Of a DNA stretch of 13,342 nt, positions 1 through 7,666 are shown in pieces. The translations under genes were made by a program, and so were the position numbers. Within the stretch, counting starts at the first letter, position 1. Every line of letters begins with the position of its first letter. The stretch is from positions 3,973 to 17,314 of the forward strand of contig CAKKOZ010000018.1 of NCBI GenBank assembly GCA_919901335.1. The letters run 5' to 3'. The stretch comes from Nitrospiria bacterium. GTDB taxonomy: Bacteria > Nitrospirota > Nitrospiria > JACQBZ01. The notes under the pieces were generated by a model. The model ran no database searches. It saw only the letters and a program-made list of their open reading frames with translations, and had not been told where the DNA came from.

Positions 1-9
1 GACCGTCGA

Positions 10-1794
10 TCAGGCCGTCAGGATCCCTTCTTTTTCACCGGTGCCGGTCTTTTTCGCCACGGTCTTTTCTTTCTCTTTCTTCTGAAGTTCCGGGGGATCT
101 TCCATGATCATCTCGTTGTTGGCCCCTCCGGCCGGGATCATCGGATAACAGTTTTCTTGCGGGTCCACCTGGAAATCGATCAGCACCGGCTTATCGATTT
201 TCAAGGCCTCCTTGATCACGCCGTCCACGTCCTCCGGTTTCGTCGCGCGAAGGCCGATCGCCCCGTAGGCATCCGCCAGTTTCACATAATCCGGACAGGT
301 GCCCAGATAACTGGCCGAGTAGCGGCTGTTGTAGAACAGATCCTGCCATTGACGAACCATGCCGTGATAGCCGTTGTTCACAATCGCCACCTTGACCGGC
401 AGATGATAGTCCATCGCGGTTGCCAGCTCCTGAAGATTCATCTGAAAGCTCCCATCGCCGACAATGCTTAAAACCAGCCGGCCGGGAAAGGCCCGTTGCG
501 CCCCAAGCGCGGCCGGAAAACCGAACCCCATGGTGCCTAGGCCGCCCGACGTGAGCCAAGTCCGCGGGTGGTCCAGTTTGAAGTGCTGGGCCGCCCACAT
601 CTGGTGCTGACCGACATCGGTTGCCACGATGGGGTTCTGATCCCGGGTGAGCTGGTACAGCCGGTCGATCAGGTATTGGGGTTTGATCTTCTGATCTTTC
701 TCCTGTTTGTACGTCATTGGATGTTTCTTCTGCCATTCGTCGATCTGATTCCACCAGGGCTTGAGCTCTTCCTTGCGCCGGCCGTCAACGGAGGTCCGGA
801 GGATTTGGTTGAGTTCCCGAAGCACACATTTCACATCGCCTACGATGGGGATGTCCACATTCATGATTTTTTGGATTGAGGTCGGATCAATGTCAATATG
901 GACGATCTTTGCATGGGGCGCGAATTCGGACACCTTGCCCGTCACGCGGTCATCAAATCGGGATCCAATGGCCATAATGAGGTCCGAGTGATGGATCGCC
1001 ATGTTGGAGGCATAGCTGCCGTGCATCCCGAGCATTCCCAGCGAAAGGGGATGGGTTGCCGGGAAACTTCCCAGCGCCATGAGCGTCATATCCACCGGGA
1101 TCTGGGTCAGTTCGGCGAGTTCCCTCAGCTCTTCAAAGGCATTGGAGAAGACCGTTCCTCCCCCGACATAAAGAATCGGCCGCCTCGCCTTTAAGATGGC
1201 GTCGGCCGCCTGTTTGATCTGCCACTTGTGGCCTTCATACGTCGGGTTATAGCCGCGGATATACACTTTTTCCGGATAATTGAATTCGGCCTGGTTCATC
1301 GAAACATCTTTCGGGATGTCCACCAAGACCGGACCGGGGCGGCCCGTGGTCGCGATATAAAAGGCCTCTTTAATCGTCTGGGCCAGATCGTTTACGTCTT
1401 TGACCAGGTAATTGTATTTTGTGCAGGGACGGCTGATCCCGACGTTGTCCGCCTCTTGAAAGGCGTCATTGCCGATCAGACTCGTCGAGACCTGTCCTGT
1501 AAAGACCACAAGGGGGACCGAATCCATGTAGGCATCCGCCAAGCCGGTTACGGTGTTCGTCATGCCCGGGCCGGACGTCACGAGCACCACGCCCGGTTTA
1601 CCGGTGGCCTTTGCATAGCCCTCCGCCATATGCATCGCACCCTGCTCGTGTCGAGTCAGGACCAAGGCGGGATCTTTGTAGTCGTACAGTACATCGAAGA
1701 TCTTTAAGACCACGCCGCCGGGCAGGCCAAAAATGACTTTGACCCCTTCCTTCCTTAAAGACTCGACAAAGATCTGAGCGCCGTTCATTGTCAT
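10..1794 (-). CDS. ilvB: Acetolactate synthase (AHAS) large, catalytic subunit
   Basis: Thiamine-diphosphate enzyme that condenses two pyruvates to 2-acetolactate, or pyruvate with 2-oxobutyrate, the first common step of valine, leucine and isoleucine synthesis in the cytoplasm. At 594 residues it has the usual family length. Seen: the FGLPGG segment near residue 22, the catalytic Glu in RHEQGA (E50), the SGPG/TGLADAYMDS pyrimidine-domain block, a central FAD/DHAP-like domain, and the ThDP/Mg motif GDGSFQMN from residue 446 with NNGYHGMVRQWQ following. The product ends in a Lys-rich tail. Two start codons (1794 and 1788) lie six bases apart behind a GGGGGAGAGGG ribosome site. The upstream ATG is preferred because family members usually begin M-x-[LM]-x-GA. 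The regulatory subunit ilvN, normally next, would lie beyond the left edge. Identification is very secure. Confidence 0.97.
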   Translation of the reverse strand: MTMNGAQIFVESLRKEGVKVIFGLPGGVVLKIFDVLYDYKDPALVLTRHEQGAMHMAEGYAKATGKPGVVLVTSGPGMTNTVTGLADAYMDSVPLVVFTGQVSTSLIGNDAFQEADNVGISRPCTKYNYLVKDVNDLAQTIKEAFYIATTGRPGPVLVDIPKDVSMNQAEFNYPEKVYIRGYNPTYEGHKWQIKQAADAILKARRPILYVGGGTVFSNAFEELRELAELTQIPVDMTLMALGSFPATHPLSLGMLGMHGSYASNMAIHHSDLIMAIGSRFDDRVTGKVSEFAPHAKIVHIDIDPTSIQKIMNVDIPIVGDVKCVLRELNQILRTSVDGRRKEELKPWWNQIDEWQKKHPMTYKQEKDQKIKPQYLIDRLYQLTRDQNPIVATDVGQHQMWAAQHFKLDHPRTWLTSGGLGTMGFGFPAALGAQRAFPGRLVLSIVGDGSFQMNLQELATAMDYHLPVKVAIVNNGYHGMVRQWQDLFYNSRYSASYLGTCPDYVKLADAYGAIGLRATKPEDVDGVIKEALKIDKPVLIDFQVDPQENCYPMIPAGGANNEMIMEDPPELQKKEKEKTVAKKTGTGEKEGILTA

Positions 1795-1868
1795 ATCCCT
1801 CTCCCCCGGATTCCCAAGCTGTGTGCATAATTCTATGCTACTGGAAACTTTGGGAAAACGAGTTTTTC

Positions 1869-1897
1869 AGTCTACCACAAGGGGTTGATATAGTCAA
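1869..1897 (-). promoter_or_regulatory. Sigma70-type promoter for ilvB
   Basis: On the minus strand the -35 TTGACT (1892-1897) and -10 TAGACT (1869-1874) are separated by exactly 17 bases. The predicted transcription start is near 1862, giving a leader of about 68 nt before the ilvB ATG. The leader holds one small hairpin (GCATA/TATGC, 1825-1838). It has no obvious leader peptide or attenuator, so no branched-chain amino acid attenuation is visible. Confidence 0.65.
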
Positions 1898-1946
1898 CAG
1901 AAACATTTATTTATGGGGGGGCATTTGAAGCGGGGGAGAGGAGGGA

Positions 1947-3143
1947 TTAAGGTTCGGAACGCGTTTCGAAGCGGTCGCCTTTGAAAACAACCTCCGTGCT
2001 CTGGACGACCTTTGCGGTTGACGTGACGCCCTGAACCGCAATGACCTGCAGCTCCCCGATGACGCGCCGGGGGAGCCGAGCCCCTCTGCCGGGGGAGAAG
2101 AATGCGGTCTTTTCACCTTTACGTACAATGGTGAAACGATCTCCTGAGCGGACACCGTCCTGCCGACCTCGATCTAAATAGACCACGTCAAACTGTGCTT
2201 GCGAGACCCGACTTTCTTTAACCTCGACGATGAACCCTTTGAGCGAATGGCCCGAGGATGCAGAGGAAGCCGCTGCCCCGGAGGATTCTTCCTGGACTTG
2301 TACGGGCATGAGAGAATCGCCTTTTTGGATAGAGTCGTACGAGATCAGCACCTTAGCCGATACGGTTTTTTCCCGAGAATTTACACCGATGACTTCCGTC
2401 AGCCCTAAGATTCGGATGAGATCTCCCATGTATTTCCCGGTTTTCGGATGATAGACTTTTCGTACGACGCGATAGAGGGTATATCGGTCGCCCGCATGAG
2501 GCTGGGATCCGTTTTTGGGAAGGAAGTAGGCCGTTTCATCCTGGCCGATCAGCTGCCGGTCATCCCGTGCCCCTACGATGATGCCTGCGGCCCGCCGGCC
2601 GGTTAAAATATAACCACTGGAGGCAAGCAGGGCCGGGTCCAACGGTTTGACCGCTGCCACGGCAGTCTCTTCATGAATTTCAGTCTCGACCGCCGTTTCG
2701 ATCTCGATGGGCGCCGGTTTTTCAACCGCCCCTGGCGGCGGTGTCGGCGTCGGTTGTGCGGTTTCGACCCACACCGCTTCTTGGGCAGGTTCTCCTCCCG
2801 GCAGCTCGATAACATTGCCGGGATGAATCAGGTCCGGGTTCAGAATCTGCTGGTTGTTCTTCCAAAGCTTTGGCCAGAGGAAGGCGTCTCGTAAATAGGC
2901 GTTGGAGATACCCCAAAGGGTATCCCCTTTTTGCACGGTATATTTTTGGGGGCCGGTCGGAGCCTCCGGAGCGGGTACCGGTAGCGTCTCTGGGGCGGAA
3001 GGGGACGCCTCTTCCAAAGGCGCCAGGATTTCCTCGGAAGGGGTTTCCTGACCCCAGCCGTCCGGGCTAATCCATGGAACGACCCACAAGAGGGTTCCCG
3101 TAAAGGCCAGGATGCTCAGCCACCGCCGACCGACATTCGCCAT
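1947..3143 (-). CDS. Secreted LysM-domain cell-envelope protein
   Basis: Predicted exported protein of 398 residues that probably binds peptidoglycan; its specific function is unknown. Seen: a signal peptide (MANVGRRW, then a hydrophobic stretch to about residue 24, likely cleavage near GWG/Q at 31), a Pro/Glu/Ala-rich linker (35-65), one LysM domain (68-117; YTVQKGDTLWGIS and NPDLIHPGNVIELP), a second Pro/Thr-rich linker, and a C-terminal region of about 230 residues. That region has beta-rich segments such as YLDRGRQDGVRSGDRFTIVRKG, which recur in LysM envelope proteins. The frame extends to a TTG at 3161, but the ATG at 3143 is chosen because GGGAGAAG lies 8 bases before it and it gives a clean signal peptide. 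It is transcribed toward ilvB, which has its own promoter. There is no catalytic domain, so it looks structural rather than a hydrolase. Confidence 0.85.
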   Translation of the reverse strand: MANVGRRWLSILAFTGTLLWVVPWISPDGWGQETPSEEILAPLEEASPSAPETLPVPAPEAPTGPQKYTVQKGDTLWGISNAYLRDAFLWPKLWKNNQQILNPDLIHPGNVIELPGGEPAQEAVWVETAQPTPTPPPGAVEKPAPIEIETAVETEIHEETAVAAVKPLDPALLASSGYILTGRRAAGIIVGARDDRQLIGQDETAYFLPKNGSQPHAGDRYTLYRVVRKVYHPKTGKYMGDLIRILGLTEVIGVNSREKTVSAKVLISYDSIQKGDSLMPVQVQEESSGAAASSASSGHSLKGFIVEVKESRVSQAQFDVVYLDRGRQDGVRSGDRFTIVRKGEKTAFFSPGRGARLPRRVIGELQVIAVQGVTSTAKVVQSTEVVFKGDRFETRSEP

Positions 3144-3207
3144 GCAGAAAACTTCTCCCAATTCGGTTTAATGCCAGCCTGTTCTTCTGAAGATGTTCAG
3201 CGTCCAC

Positions 3208-3235
3208 ACGATAGCATGTTGTCTTGAAAAGTCAA
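3208..3235 (-). promoter_or_regulatory. Promoter for the LysM gene
   Basis: Minus-strand -35 TTGACT (3230-3235), a 16-base spacer, and -10 TATCGT (3208-3213). The start is expected near 3201, leaving about 57 nt of leader. The -35 sits in the 8-mer GCTTGACT, which also carries the -35 of the divergent gene. Confidence 0.6.
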
Positions 3236-3263
3236 GCGGAAAATTGATTGAACCGGCTTGACT
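3230..3263. repeat. Inverted repeat joining two divergent -35 elements
   Basis: AGTCAAGC at 3230-3237 and its exact reverse complement GCTTGACT at 3256-3263 enclose an 18-base AT-rich centre. With one bulge the arms extend by GG/CCGG. Each arm contains the -35 hexamer of one divergent promoter. This may be a shared regulator site or simply a symmetric divergent promoter. Confidence 0.6.
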
Positions 3264-3286
3264 CACTCTACCGAATCCACTATAGT
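3258..3286 (+). promoter_or_regulatory. Promoter for the propeller lipoprotein gene
   Basis: -35 TTGACT (3258-3263), 17-base spacer, -10 TATAGT (3281-3286): a near-consensus sigma70 promoter. The start would be near 3293. This rules out the upstream TTG at 3248 as the translation start and supports the GTG at 3326. Confidence 0.75.
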
Positions 3287-3310
3287 CATTTTCATTTTGT
3301 TCAGTATCAT

Positions 3311-3317
3311 GGGAGGG
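3311..3317 (+). promoter_or_regulatory. Ribosome binding site deciding a GTG start
   Basis: GGGAGGG lies 8 bases before the GTG at 3326. No comparable site precedes the TTG at 3248, which also lies upstream of the promoter -10. This fixes the start of the lipoprotein gene. Confidence 0.7.
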
Positions 3318-3325
3318 TTTTCTCG

Positions 3326-4372
3326 GTGATTTTCTACAGGGCGCGCGGCTTTTTTAGATCACGGCCGGATGGGTGGCGCAGCCTCGTCGGAATAGCGTTT
3401 CTGTGCCTCACGCTTCCAGGCTGTAGCGGGAAGAGCACTATCGTCACGGCCATTGCGATCAATTCCGGGCATCCCAATATTCTATTTATTGCCACCAACG
3501 ATGCCGTTTACAAAACCCGCGACGATGGGGCCACGTGGATCACCGCGACGGAGGGCCTCGGCAATACCCGTATCCTGTCGCTGGCCATTCATCCGATCCA
3601 TGGGTCAACCGTTTATGCCGGCACGCTCGGGGATGCCGTTTACCGCAGCGTGGATGGCGGGAACCGATGGTCGATTATCAACGCGGGAATGAAGGAGCAC
3701 GTGACCTACGTCAACGCGTTCGTGTTCCATCCGAAGAACCCCGATATCATCTTGGCGGCGACCACGGTGGGCATTTTCGAAACGAAGAATGGGGGGCTGA
3801 TGTGGGAGGAACTCTCCAACAAGGGGATGGACAGTGTCTATGTCGTATCGGTCGCGATCGATCCGATCGAAACCGAGATCCTCTACGCCGGGACCAGCGG
3901 GGGGGTTTACAAGACCACGAACGGCGGGATGAACTGGGTCTCGATCAACCAGGGCCTGATCGAGGGGGAATTCCGAACCGCGCTGGCGCTGGGGATTAAT
4001 TCGCTGCGGATGGATCCGGTGAACCGGATGATCCTTTACGCCGGTTCGACTCGCGGGGCCTTCAAGACGTCGGACGGCGGAAGCACCTGGATGGAAATAC
4101 AGGAAGGCATGGGCGAGCCGTTCGTGGCCTCAATCGTCCTCCACCCTGTGGAGCCGAACGTGCTGTACGCGGGCACTCAGAACGGAGTGTACAAAACGAC
4201 GGATGCCGGCGGACGTTGGAAGCCGCTGAGCAACGGGCTCGCGAATCGTAGCATCCGGTCGCTGGCAATGCACCCGAAAGATCCCAACATTCTGTATGCC
4301 GGGACTCAGGGGGGGCTATTTAAGACCATGAACGGGGGCGAGGGCTGGGTGATGTTGACGTTCGGAAAATAG
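3326..4372 (+). CDS. Lipoprotein with seven Asp-box (BNR/YCF48-like) repeats
   Basis: Predicted lipid-anchored seven-bladed beta-propeller of 348 residues. Seen: a signal segment rich in hydrophobic residues (about 19-30), lipobox LPGC with Cys33, then seven repeats of the pattern (I/V)LYAGT..GVYKT.DGG..W. Their Asp-box tryptophan-type ends run from W71 to W341 at an average spacing of about 45 residues. Typical units are VYKTRDDGATW, VYRSVDGGNRW, VYKTTNGGMNW and LFKTMNGGEGW. Repeats of this sort occur in sialidases, sortilin and YCF48/HCF136, but no sialidase catalytic set is visible, so a scaffold or sugar/protein-binding role is more likely. It begins with GTG, has its own promoter, is divergent from the LysM gene and ends 36 bases before the convergent tRNA-Leu. 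The precise function cannot be read from the sequence. Confidence 0.85.
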   Translation: MIFYRARGFFRSRPDGWRSLVGIAFLCLTLPGCSGKSTIVTAIAINSGHPNILFIATNDAVYKTRDDGATWITATEGLGNTRILSLAIHPIHGSTVYAGTLGDAVYRSVDGGNRWSIINAGMKEHVTYVNAFVFHPKNPDIILAATTVGIFETKNGGLMWEELSNKGMDSVYVVSVAIDPIETEILYAGTSGGVYKTTNGGMNWVSINQGLIEGEFRTALALGINSLRMDPVNRMILYAGSTRGAFKTSDGGSTWMEIQEGMGEPFVASIVLHPVEPNVLYAGTQNGVYKTTDAGGRWKPLSNGLANRSIRSLAMHPKDPNILYAGTQGGLFKTMNGGEGWVMLTFGK

Positions 4373-4408
4373 GCGGGGGAAATCTGAGCTTTTGCTTTTC
4401 AAAAATTC

Positions 4409-4491
4409 TGCCGAAGGGGGGATTTGAACCCCCACGGGGTCACCCCCACTACGCCCTGAACGTAGCGTGTCTACCGTTCCACCACTTCGGC
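4409..4491 (-). tRNA. tRNA-Leu, anticodon CAG
   Basis: 83-nt class II tRNA read on the minus strand. The acceptor stem GCCGAAG/CTTCGGC is perfect with discriminator A. The anticodon stem CTACG/CGTAG encloses the loop TTCAGGG (anticodon CAG, reading CUG). There is a long variable arm and a T arm with GGTTCAAATCC. CCA is not encoded, in contrast with the two other tRNAs in this window. It converges with the propeller lipoprotein gene, and no clear hairpin-plus-T terminator was seen in the 36 bases between them. Confidence 0.96.
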
Positions 4492-4544
4492 ACTTATAGA
4501 GGGAGACACAATCTTCCACGGGAACTGGCTGGTGCAAGGCCCGT

Positions 4545-4573
4545 ATCCTAACAGAGAACAGGGAGGGTGTCAA
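4545..4573 (-). promoter_or_regulatory. Promoter for tRNA-Leu
   Basis: Minus-strand -35 TTGACA (consensus, 4568-4573), 17-base spacer, -10 TAGGAT (4545-4550). The predicted start near 4538 leaves a 5' leader of about 47 nt for RNase P to remove. It is back to back with the synthase gene. Confidence 0.75.
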
Positions 4574-4618
4574 TCGACGGTATTCAGTCAAGCCGGGGTG
4601 TCAAAATCGGGCGGTTTG

Positions 4619-4627
4619 TGATACATT
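4619..4627 (+). promoter_or_regulatory. Possible extended -10 promoter for the synthase gene
   Basis: TGATACATT reads as TGn plus the -10 hexamer TACATT (4622-4627), without a convincing -35. If used, transcription would start near 4634, two bases before the ATG at 4636, giving an almost leaderless mRNA. No Shine-Dalgarno sequence precedes that ATG, which is consistent with this but is not proof. Confidence 0.35.
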
Positions 4628-4635
4628 ATTACGCA

Positions 4636-7608
4636 ATGCAGGCTTTAAGTACCAGCACGCTCCTCTTTAAAACCCTGTTTGTTTTTCCTGTTATTTCGTT
4701 TCTCCTTTCCGGATGGCTAACTATTCTCCAGGCTTCCGCGGATCCTGGCAAGCTGAACGCTGCTTTTTCACCGCCGGCCTATGCGGAAACCCGGTCTCCC
4801 TCGCCCACCCCGTCTGATGAACTTGCCGACTCAATCGCGCCCCTTCAGCAAGCACGACAACTGATCAACGAGGATCAGCTCGAAGAGGCGTCTCAAATCC
4901 TTAAGACGCTTCTGGCCCATGATCCGAACGCCTTCGAGGTCCGACAGGAATGGGCCCGCTTGCTGACAAAAATGGGGCGTCCAAAAGAAGCTGTTCCCGA
5001 GTATGAACGTCTCTATGTTTTGGATCCTCATAATCAAGATCTGCTTACGGAATTCGCATGGACGTTGATGCAAGCGTCGTATTTTAGCCAAGCTGCATCC
5101 ATTTACAACCAGCTTCTTCAAGAAAACCCGACCGCGGTCGACCTGCATCTTCTTAAGGCCATGGCTTTGCATGGAATGGGAGATGACAAAGAGGCCATAA
5201 AAGAATACGAAACGGTACTAAAGCTCGCCCCATCCAACATAGAAGCCAGGGTCGGTTTGCAAGAACTCCAGGAGCTGCGACCGGGGCGGCTTCATCTGAA
5301 GGTGGGCGGCCTGTTATCGGTGATTGCGTTCGTTATCCTGGTAAGTCTCGTTGTCTTAACGTTTCGATCTTCACGTTCCCAATTTTCCAAAACAGTCGCC
5401 GCCCGCCTTAAAGAGATCTATATCCATTCCGTGGCTCTTGTCAGTTTGGTCGTGGCCACCTACTATGTCACCTGGCGATTGACGTATACGATGAATTGGG
5501 AAGCCTGGTGGTTTTCTATTCCCGTCTTTATGGCGGAGCTTTACGGCGTGCTGACCGCCTACGCATTTTTCTTCGTGGTATGGAGTCCGACACACCGGAC
5601 ACCGCCGCCCGCCCCGCCTGGACGAACCGTGGATGTCTTCGTAACCACCTATGATGAGGATCCGTCCATTCTTCGTAGGACCCTCCTGGGCTGTCTGGCG
5701 ATTACCTATCCGCACGAGACCTATGTATTGGACGACGGTCACCGACCGGAGGTTGCGCGCCTGGCGCGAGAACTCGGATGCCGCTATATCTCCAGAGAAA
5801 AAAACATCCATGCAAAAGCGGGTAATTTAAACAATGCCCTGCGCCGGACCTCCGGAGAATTTATTGTGACGTTGGATGCCGATCACGTCCCGTTGCCTCA
5901 GTTCATCGATCGGCTCCTCGGTTATTTTAGCGATGACCAAGTCGCTTTTGTCCAGACACCCCAGGACTTCTACAACGTGGATTCTTTCCAGCATCGCCTG
6001 GATGCCAAACATCGACGGATGTGGACGGAACAGTCCCTCTTCTTCTCCGTCATTCAACCCGGTAAGGACCGCTGGAATTCGGCCTTTTTCTGCGGAAGCT
6101 GCGCTATTATTCGCCGCAGCGCTCTGAAAGACGTCGGAGGGTTTGCCGAAGCCACCGTTACCGAAGATCTGCACACCTCCATCTTGCTCCACGCAAAAGG
6201 ACACCGATCGGTTTATCACAACGAAAGCCTTGCTTATGGATTGGCCGCGGCAAGCGCCCTCCCATTCCACGTACAACGCCTTCGCTGGGGCCAGGGCGCC
6301 ATGCAGGTACTGGTCCGCGACAACCCCTTGTGGGTCAAAGGCCTGACGGTCCCTCAACGAATCTCTTATCTGTCATCCACAACCACTTATTTCGACGGTT
6401 TTCAGAAACTGATCTACTATCTTTCACCCGTCGTCTATTTCTTGACCGGGGTTCTGCCGATCAAGAGTTTCGGCGTCGTGTTTTTGCTGCATTTCATTCC
6501 CTATTTTATTCTGCTCCTTCTGAGCTTCGAGTTGATGTCGCGAGGGCACGGCTCGACCTGGATGACCGAACAATATAATATGGCCAAATTTGCAACCTTC
6601 ATGAAAACCAGCCTTGGACTGTTTAGTAAAAAGCGGCTGCAGTTCCAGGTCACCCCGAAATCCCGCGATAGAGAGACAGATGACCGCCTTGTTTACCCTC
6701 AACGTCTCATATTTCTTTTAAACGTTACAGGAGTCGGCGTTGGAACCTTGCGCTACTTTTGGAAAGGCGATCTCGAAACGTTGGCCTTTTTTGGAAATCT
6801 TTTATGGGCCTTTCTGATTTTGGGGCTCGCCTCGGTCATGATCCGATTCAGTCGGAGCAAGATCCAGTTCCGGACGGATTACCGCTTTTTGTACCTCATC
6901 CCATGCACTTTTTTCCCGTTAGAAGGAGACCCACACTCCACGCAGATCGGGCTGATTCGTGACTGTCACGAGACCGGCGCCTCGTTGATCACGGCCCAGC
7001 CGATTCCTGATGCCACCAATATCCATCTTTCCATGACCGTGGGTGAGCGGCCCTTGTCTATAGAAGGCGTCGCGGTCCATTCGGATCGTGAACGGACGGG
7101 CCGTCGAACATTTTTTCAGCACGGCGTCCGTTTCACCAAAATACGTCGGGAGGATCAAGATCATCTGATCCGATACAACTTTGAGTACTCGGTTCCCCAA
7201 TTTATGCAGACGTTCAACAAACCCCGGACCGTCTTTGAACAATTGGAGCGCTATCTCAAGCAGGAGCAGCGGAAGCAAAAACGCTGGGCCTTGTCTTTAC
7301 CGACCACCCTCCGATACCGATTACAAGATGCGGCACATGAAATCTTAGCCGCCACGGACGACATCAGCGAAGGCGGCCTATCCGTCATCACAACCGAGAC
7401 GCTGCCGATGCCGGGATCGGTTGATTTTACGATCACGCTGGCGGATCAACAAATCCAGGGAAGCGGTACGATCTTGCATAAGCAGAATCTCTCGTTTGAA
7501 AATTTTCCGATGTCTCGTTATGTGCTTCAATTCCAGACGTCCGCATCCGGTCAAATGGACTGGCTCAAACAATTAAGCGCCTTGTTCGGCTTGACTCATT
7601 TAAGGTAA
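4636..7608 (+). CDS. BcsA-like polysaccharide synthase with N-terminal TPRs and tandem PilZ-like domains
   Basis: Membrane family-2 glycosyltransferase of about 990 residues, likely polymerising and exporting a beta-glucan or related glycan. Seen in order: N-terminal hydrophobic segment (about 10-32); four TPR-like repeats (61-215); membrane segments near 220-246, 262-283 and 289-315; GT2 core with TYDED (338-342), DDG (366-368), DADH (414-417), FFCGS (484-488), TED (509-511) and QRLRW (547-551); four more membrane segments (592-741) interrupted by the gating-loop motif FQVTPK (670-675); a PilZ-like domain with RTDYR (746-750) and DCHETG (776-781), where the usual Ser is His; and a second PilZ domain with RKQKR (879-883) and DISEGG (909-914). 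BcsA normally has one PilZ and no TPRs. The frame is open back to a GTG at 4567, but that lies in the tRNA-Leu promoter; the ATG gives a better N-terminus. No BcsB follows, so the product identity is uncertain. Confidence 0.9.
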   Translation: MQALSTSTLLFKTLFVFPVISFLLSGWLTILQASADPGKLNAAFSPPAYAETRSPSPTPSDELADSIAPLQQARQLINEDQLEEASQILKTLLAHDPNAFEVRQEWARLLTKMGRPKEAVPEYERLYVLDPHNQDLLTEFAWTLMQASYFSQAASIYNQLLQENPTAVDLHLLKAMALHGMGDDKEAIKEYETVLKLAPSNIEARVGLQELQELRPGRLHLKVGGLLSVIAFVILVSLVVLTFRSSRSQFSKTVAARLKEIYIHSVALVSLVVATYYVTWRLTYTMNWEAWWFSIPVFMAELYGVLTAYAFFFVVWSPTHRTPPPAPPGRTVDVFVTTYDEDPSILRRTLLGCLAITYPHETYVLDDGHRPEVARLARELGCRYISREKNIHAKAGNLNNALRRTSGEFIVTLDADHVPLPQFIDRLLGYFSDDQVAFVQTPQDFYNVDSFQHRLDAKHRRMWTEQSLFFSVIQPGKDRWNSAFFCGSCAIIRRSALKDVGGFAEATVTEDLHTSILLHAKGHRSVYHNESLAYGLAAASALPFHVQRLRWGQGAMQVLVRDNPLWVKGLTVPQRISYLSSTTTYFDGFQKLIYYLSPVVYFLTGVLPIKSFGVVFLLHFIPYFILLLLSFELMSRGHGSTWMTEQYNMAKFATFMKTSLGLFSKKRLQFQVTPKSRDRETDDRLVYPQRLIFLLNVTGVGVGTLRYFWKGDLETLAFFGNLLWAFLILGLASVMIRFSRSKIQFRTDYRFLYLIPCTFFPLEGDPHSTQIGLIRDCHETGASLITAQPIPDATNIHLSMTVGERPLSIEGVAVHSDRERTGRRTFFQHGVRFTKIRREDQDHLIRYNFEYSVPQFMQTFNKPRTVFEQLERYLKQEQRKQKRWALSLPTTLRYRLQDAAHEILAATDDISEGGLSVITTETLPMPGSVDFTITLADQQIQGSGTILHKQNLSFENFPMSRYVLQFQTSASGQMDWLKQLSALFGLTHLR

Positions 7609-7666
7609 GATAGGCGGCACAATCGAGATGAAATTCGTTGTCTTTATGCCCAAGGGAGGTTTACCG

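Noticed and set aside
191..1707. Several frames on both strands inside ilvB
   Set aside because: ilvB is intact over its full length; the others lack motifs and ribosome sites.
3248..3325. N-terminal extension of the propeller lipoprotein from TTG 3248
   Set aside because: The stretch contains the gene's own -35 and -10 elements and lies ahead of a good GGGAGGG-GTG start that begins a proper lipoprotein signal.
4373..4408. Shared terminator between the convergent lipoprotein gene and tRNA-Leu
   Set aside because: Only weak A/T-rich pairing is possible; no GC-rich stem with a T-tract was found.
4586..4596. A further GCTTGACT copy as a second tRNA-Leu or synthase promoter
   Set aside because: No -10 hexamer lies at 16-18 bases in the proper direction.
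4567..4635. N-terminal extension of the synthase from GTG 4567
   Set aside because: It overlaps the -35 of the tRNA-Leu promoter and adds a non-signal-like segment ahead of a clear hydrophobic N-terminus.
5371..6357. Minus-strand frames of 146 and 176 codons opposite the synthase
   Set aside because: They are antisense to the catalytic core, with no domain or start signal.
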